NCBI RefSeq assembly: GCF_000931465.1
Contig: NZ_CP010892.1
Span: 3,123,388 to 3,187,387, forward strand
Reading direction: 5' to 3'
Length of the DNA stretch: 64,000 bases
Source of the DNA: Pseudomonas sp. MRSN 12121
Lineage (GTDB): Bacteria; Pseudomonadota; Gammaproteobacteria; Pseudomonadales; Pseudomonadaceae
Made by a program: the position numbers and the translations under genes. The stretch's first letter is position 1, and every line of letters starts with the position of its first letter. This document shows positions 60,423 to 64,000 of the stretch, one piece after another. Below the pieces are notes generated by a model. It was not told where the DNA came from, searched no databases, and saw nothing but the letters and a program-made list of their open reading frames with translations.

Positions 60423-61037
60423 ATGGATCCACAACGCAAGGACTTTCTGGCGACAGAGGCGGTTTACACCGGCGACTCGCTGCGCATCGGCGACGAGTAC
60501 GTCATGCATGAATGGGAGCGCCCGCTGATCCGCAGGATGGTCGAGGACCTCAAGCTCACACCTGATGACCGGCTGCTGGAAGTCGGCTTCGGCATGGGCA
60601 TTTCGGCCAGCATCCTGCAGGAGTTCGGCCCCGCGAGCCACACCATAGTCGAGCCCCATCCGCAGGTGCTGGCCCAGGCCGAGCGCTGGAAAGGCGCGCG
60701 GGTCAACATCCACCTGCAACCCGGTTACTGGCAGCAACTGAACCCCGGCGCCCAGCGTTATTCGGCGATCTTCTTCGACCCGTTCGCCGACGACATGGCG
60801 GCGGTGGACGAGGAGAACCTCGAGTTCCTCAGGTTTGCCGCGCAATCGCTGCTCGCCGAGGGCGGGCGCCTGGCGCTGTTCTGCATCCGGCCATTGCTGC
60901 CGCTGGAGTACCAGCGGGTGATGTTCGAACACTATCGCCGGGTGGAAATCAGCTCGGTCCAGGTTACCCCCCGGGATACCGCCGACCCGACCGCCGACCT
61001 CGCCGGGCGCATGATCTCGGTGGTGCTACACAAATAA
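60423..61037 (+). CDS. SAM methyltransferase, guanidinoacetate MT / Rmt2-like
   Basis: A 204-residue class I methyltransferase. VMHEWERPLIRRMV (27-40), LLEVGFGMGISASILQ (51-66; SAM motif I) and HTIVEPHPQVLAQAERW match the pattern of guanidinoacetate N-methyltransferase and the related yeast Rmt2, which methylates the delta-nitrogen of protein arginine. YSAIFFDPFADD corresponds to the acidic active-site stretch of that group. A guanidino group is thus the likeliest methyl acceptor, by family inference. The ATG at 60423 follows an AAGGAG site by 6 bases; upstream in-frame sequence overlaps the previous gene's end and is probably untranslated. Confidence 0.78.
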   Translation: MDPQRKDFLATEAVYTGDSLRIGDEYVMHEWERPLIRRMVEDLKLTPDDRLLEVGFGMGISASILQEFGPASHTIVEPHPQVLAQAERWKGARVNIHLQPGYWQQLNPGAQRYSAIFFDPFADDMAAVDEENLEFLRFAAQSLLAEGGRLALFCIRPLLPLEYQRVMFEHYRRVEISSVQVTPRDTADPTADLAGRMISVVLHK

Positions 61038-61097
61038 GAACAGGTTCCGGGCACATTCGACCCGGGCGGAAAACAATCCAACGAAACGGTGATTGCG

Positions 61098-61550
61098 ATG
61101 AACAACCTTAGAGTGCATCTGGGCCTGATGGCTCTCTTGTGGCTGGCGGGCAGCCAGGCCTGGGCCCAGACTGCGACCCCCCCTGCAGTGCCAGCGACCG
61201 CTACCAGCAAGGCCATGACCATTATCTTCGAGCCCCCCAAGGGTCAGGAGGAAGAGTTCCTGAAGACCTTCGTCAGTTCCCAGGCGGCCTACATGCAGAC
61301 CTATGCTGGCAAGTCGAAGGAAGGGGTCAAGGTGATCAACCTGATTCCCACCGAACTGGGCGAGCCGCTGATCCACCTGATGATTTATCGCGATCCAGCC
61401 ACCTTCGAACGCGCCAAGCAGATATTCGCTTCCCGAGAGGCCATGAGCGGCTACATCGACGGGCACGTGAAGGCCTACGGTGGCTACCACATCCCCAAGG
61501 AATATCTGCGCAACACCAAGGTGTACATGAGCAACGTGCTCACCGAGTGA
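61098..61550 (+). CDS. Small periplasmic protein of unknown function
   Basis: A 150-residue protein with a clear signal peptide (cleavage expected after SQAWA, residue 23) and a mature domain of about 110 residues starting TSKAMTIIFEPPKGQEEEFLKTFV. Its alternating strand/helix pattern with LIHLMIYRDPATFERAKQIFAS resembles a dimeric alpha/beta-barrel (ABM-like) domain, but no family is recognised with certainty. An alternative GTG lies three codons upstream. It follows the methyltransferase by 60 bases and precedes the cytochrome by 63, so it may be co-transcribed with either. Confidence 0.65.
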   Translation: MNNLRVHLGLMALLWLAGSQAWAQTATPPAVPATATSKAMTIIFEPPKGQEEEFLKTFVSSQAAYMQTYAGKSKEGVKVINLIPTELGEPLIHLMIYRDPATFERAKQIFASREAMSGYIDGHVKAYGGYHIPKEYLRNTKVYMSNVLTE

Positions 61551-61613
61551 GCGCTGGATCATTCGGCCGCCGCAGAGGGGCGGCCAATACAAGGTACAGG
61601 GAGAGTCCAGGGT

Positions 61614-62189
61614 ATGCGTGTGGTTATCGGGCCGCTGTTGATCGGCCTCGTTCTTGTGGTTCCCAGCCTGCAAGCCGGTGGTCGTGGCGAGTCTTTCATG
61701 TTGAGCAACGGCTGCATCAATTGTCACGGTTTCGAGGGGCAGCGCACGCCGGGGGCGATTCCGTCCCTGGCCGGCCAGTCCGAGACCTATCTGTTCAAGA
61801 CGCTGACGGCTTATCGCGACGGCAAGCTCAAGGGCACCATCATGAACCGGGCAATGGAAGGTTACGACGACCCGACGCTCAGGCAGTTCGCCGAATACTA
61901 CAGCCGCTTGCCCAAAGGCGCGCTGCAGCCGGGCGTGAGCCCGGCGCATCAACAGGGCGAGCGCCTGTACACGCAGCACTGCTCCAGCTGCCACGAGCAG
62001 CAGGCGGATACACCCTATGTAAAAGGCCAGAACCTCGAATATATGCAGGGAGTGCTCAAAGATATGGCCGTGGGCCAACGAACGATGCCAGAGGAAATGG
62101 CCAGTGCGATGTCCGCGTTGAAGGATGGGGAACTGCAGCAATTGCTGGGGTATCTGCAAGGGTGCAAGCAGGAGGCGCTATGCCGATGA
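61614..62189 (+). CDS. fccA: Dihaem cytochrome c (FccA-like)
   Basis: A 191-residue periplasmic cytochrome with a signal peptide (cleavage after SLQA, residue 21) and two CxxCH haem sites: CINCH at 34-38 and CSSCH at 123-127, each followed by a Met-bearing segment (TIMNRAMEGY and RTMPEEM). The two-domain c4-like layout matches the cytochrome subunit of flavocytochrome c sulfide dehydrogenase, and the flavin subunit gene overlaps its end. It would pass electrons from sulfide oxidation to the respiratory chain. A GGGAG site lies upstream. Confidence 0.88.
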   Translation: MRVVIGPLLIGLVLVVPSLQAGGRGESFMLSNGCINCHGFEGQRTPGAIPSLAGQSETYLFKTLTAYRDGKLKGTIMNRAMEGYDDPTLRQFAEYYSRLPKGALQPGVSPAHQQGERLYTQHCSSCHEQQADTPYVKGQNLEYMQGVLKDMAVGQRTMPEEMASAMSALKDGELQQLLGYLQGCKQEALCR

Positions 62190-63487
62190 ATCCTCAACGC
62201 CGGCGCTTGCTCAAGTGGCTGGCCACCGGTATCGGCGCGTCCTCGCTCCAGACCCTGGCCCGGCCCGTGGTGCCAGGGGCGGACGCCAAGCCCTATGCCG
62301 TGGTGGTAATTGGCGGCGGCTTTGCCGGCGCCACCTTTGCCCGGACCCTGAGGCGCCTGGACGCCAATGTCGGGATCACTCTGGTCGAGCCCAACCGGGA
62401 GTATCACTGCTGTCCGCTGGGCATCGAGTACCTGGTGGGCAAGCGCGACGAGGAAACCCTGGTTTTCGGTTACCAGCAGTTGCGAGCCGAAGGCATCGAG
62501 GTGGTGTACCAACAGGCGCAGTCGATCGATGCCCGGCGTAAGCAGGTCAGGCTCGCCGACGGCTCGGCGCTGGGCTACGACCGTTGTGTGGTGGCCACAG
62601 GCATTGGCTACAAGTACGACAGCATCGCCGGTTACAGCGAGGCGGTGGCCAGCCGCGTGCCCCATGCGTGGGGCGGTGGCGAGCAGCTGCGCCTGCTCAA
62701 GCGGCAGTTGGAGGCCATGCCCAATGGCGGCCATGTGCTGATCTCGGTGCCGGTGGACGATTACCGCTGTCCGCCGGGGCCTTACGAGCGGGCCAGCCTG
62801 ATTGCCGATTACCTCAAGACCCACAAGCCCGATTCGCGGGTGATCATCCTCGACGCCAAGCCACGTTTCGCCAAACAGGCGCAGTTCGAACAGGCCTGGA
62901 AGCGCTTCTACGGCTATGGCACCGAGTGGGCCACCATCCAGTGGATCGGGGCCCAGCAGGGCGGCACCGTGCTCGGCTTCGACGAGGCCAGGGGCCAGTT
63001 GTTGACCGAGGGTGGTCCGGTCAGCGGCCAGGTGATCAATATCATTGCGCCACAGCAGGCCGACGATTTTTCACGGCGCAACGGCCTGGCCGCCGAACAC
63101 GGCTGGTGCCCGGTCAACACCCAGACCCTGGAATCGCTGCTGGTGCCGGATGTGCATGTGATCGGCGACGCGGCCTACGCCGAGAAGCTGCCCAAGTCGG
63201 CGTTCGCCGCGACCTGTCAGGCCCGGGTCTGCGCCCTGGCCATCCACAGCCAGATGCATGGCCTGGCGCTGCTCAAGCCGCAGTACATGAATGTCTGCTA
63301 CAGCCTGTGTGGCGACAACTATGGCATCTCGGTGTTGTTGCATTACCGGCATGACGCGGCCAGCAATGTCATCGAGATCGAAACCTTGCGGGGCACGCCC
63401 CTCGATGCCAGCGACGAGGATTACCGCCGCGAAGCGCAGTCGGCCTACAGCATGTTCGACAACCTGGTCAAAGAGGCCTTCGGCTAG
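62180..63487 (+). CDS. fccB: Flavocytochrome c sulfide dehydrogenase flavin subunit (FccB/SoxF-like)
   Basis: A 435-residue periplasmic FAD protein oxidising sulfide to sulfur. A Tat-type signal is seen (QRRRLLKWLATGIGA). The FAD motif VVVIGGGFAGATFARTLRR is at 41-59. The two redox cysteines of the family fit C197 in DDYRCPPGPYERASL and C373 in MNVCYSLCGDN, and C77/C78 lie where the covalent FAD Cys is found (REYHCCPLGIEYLVG). Start is either 62180 or 62186; GGAGG lies 4 or 10 bases upstream respectively, and 62186 would give an ATGA overlap with the cytochrome stop. In heterotrophs such enzymes detoxify self-made sulfide. Confidence 0.88.
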   Translation: MPMNPQRRRLLKWLATGIGASSLQTLARPVVPGADAKPYAVVVIGGGFAGATFARTLRRLDANVGITLVEPNREYHCCPLGIEYLVGKRDEETLVFGYQQLRAEGIEVVYQQAQSIDARRKQVRLADGSALGYDRCVVATGIGYKYDSIAGYSEAVASRVPHAWGGGEQLRLLKRQLEAMPNGGHVLISVPVDDYRCPPGPYERASLIADYLKTHKPDSRVIILDAKPRFAKQAQFEQAWKRFYGYGTEWATIQWIGAQQGGTVLGFDEARGQLLTEGGPVSGQVINIIAPQQADDFSRRNGLAAEHGWCPVNTQTLESLLVPDVHVIGDAAYAEKLPKSAFAATCQARVCALAIHSQMHGLALLKPQYMNVCYSLCGDNYGISVLLHYRHDAASNVIEIETLRGTPLDASDEDYRREAQSAYSMFDNLVKEAFG

Positions 63488-63514
63488 GGCCGTCGGACGA
63501 GTGCCGTTGCGCTG

Positions 63515-63952
63515 TCAGGCCACCCAACCGAGGGTGGCCCAGGCCAGTACGGCATACCGCGCACCCTTGGCCAGGGTGACGAGCAGCAGGAAGCGCTTCA
63601 GCGGTTCGCCCATGACCCCGGCCACCAGGGTCAGCGGGTCGCCGACGATCGGCAGCCAGCTCAACAGCAGGGACCAATGGCCGTAGCGCTGGTAATGGCG
63701 GCGGGCGGTGTGCAGGTGGCGCGGGCCGACGGGGAACCAGCGGCGGTCCTTGTAGTGTTCCAGGCGCCGGCCCAGCCACCAGTTCACCAGGGAACCCAGG
63801 ACATTGCCGGTCGTGGCGACGGCCAGCAGCAACCACAGGTTGTACTGGCCGTTGAGCAACAGGCCCACCAGCACCGCTTCGGACTGCAGCGGCAGCAGGG
63901 TGGCGGCGCCGAACGCCGCCAGGAACAGGCCGAGGCAGGCGGCGAGGATCAA
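63515..63952 (-). CDS. YqaA/DedA-like membrane protein
   Basis: A 145-residue inner-membrane protein of the SNARE-associated/DedA (YqaA) type, with hydrophobic segments at both ends and in the middle. GNVLGSLVNWWLGRR and RYGHWSLLLSWLPIVGDPLTLVAGVMGEPLKRF are typical; the Gly-Asp-Pro segment is conserved in YqaA. DedA proteins take part in lipid and envelope homeostasis. It begins with TTG overlapping the stop of the preceding minus-strand gene (TTGA). Its end is 27 bases from the convergent flavoprotein stop. Confidence 0.82.
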   Translation of the reverse strand: MILAACLGLFLAAFGAATLLPLQSEAVLVGLLLNGQYNLWLLLAVATTGNVLGSLVNWWLGRRLEHYKDRRWFPVGPRHLHTARRHYQRYGHWSLLLSWLPIVGDPLTLVAGVMGEPLKRFLLLVTLAKGARYAVLAWATLGWVA

Positions 63953-64000
63953 TGGGCCGGGTAGTCCGCGACCACCACGTCCTGGCCTTCCTTGGTCAGG
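63949..64000 (-). CDS. 3' end of a minus-strand gene (rest outside window)
   Basis: The last 16 codons and TGA stop of a gene running in from the right edge; the protein ends TKEGQDVVVADYPAH. It is coupled to the YqaA-like gene by the overlap TTGA. Too little is present to name it. Confidence 0.55.
   Translation of the reverse strand, partial: LTKEGQDVVVADYPAH

Overview
The window is a GC-rich stretch of chromosome that most resembles a fluorescent-group Pseudomonas (P. fluorescens / P. protegens / P. chlororaphis type). This rests on recognisable Pseudomonas gene sets: an orphan ccoN/ccoQ pair beside a siroheme reductase and DUF934, muxABC-opmB, an MHYT-GGDEF-EAL protein, and the glgE/treS/glgB plus glgA/treZ/malQ/treY/glgX trehalose and alpha-glucan loci. 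Two families of palindromic REP-like elements typical of this group lie between genes. No rRNA, tRNA, CRISPR array, insertion sequence or prophage gene was seen.

Layout. 1-3.3 kb: end of a LysR regulator, a GNAT acetyltransferase, and an amino-acid racemase divergent from an AraC regulator. 3.6-8.0 kb: ccoQ-like and ccoN on the minus strand, divergent from a nitrite/sulfite reductase plus DUF934; this matches the cyanide- and low-oxygen-associated PA4129-PA4134 region of P. aeruginosa. 8.2-11.6 kb: an unknown membrane protein, a DUF3313 lipoprotein, an SRPBCC protein and tpx. 11.7-20.7 kb: RND efflux operon muxABC-opmB. 21.2-28.8 kb: mucR-like c-di-GMP protein, SDR, MocR-type regulator, ccoG-like ferredoxin, DUF3203, MgtC and a proline-rich micro-protein. 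29-36.8 kb: glgE, treS-maltokinase and glgB. 37-39.5 kb: three accessory hydrolases on the minus strand. 39.7-50.6 kb: minus-strand operon glgA-treZ-malQ-treY-DUF2934-glgX. Together the two glucan loci make, branch, trim and recycle alpha-glucan and trehalose for osmotic and desiccation tolerance. 51-52 kb: a D-2-hydroxyacid dehydrogenase.

52.2-61.0 kb is the most interesting part. A sigma70-like promoter drives a 53-residue peptide gene, followed at once by a perfect 14-bp hairpin with a T-tract. Behind the hairpin come seven tightly packed genes, mostly with 4-bp stop/start overlaps: two paralogous metallo-beta-lactamase-fold proteins (the second has lost metal ligands), a kinase-like protein, a double-length ABC protein whose two degenerate nucleotide-binding domains look complementary, an aldo-keto-reductase-like protein, a histidine-phosphatase-like protein without catalytic histidines, and a methyltransferase of the guanidinoacetate-methyltransferase/Rmt2 type. 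I read this as a candidate peptide-derived natural product (RiPP-like) operon that I cannot match to a known class. The next genes on the same strand encode a periplasmic small protein, a dihaem cytochrome c and a flavocytochrome c sulfide dehydrogenase flavoprotein, which may or may not belong to it. The window ends with a YqaA/DedA-like membrane protein and the last codons of another minus-strand gene.

All functional calls come from reading the sequence and recalled family knowledge; no database search was possible.
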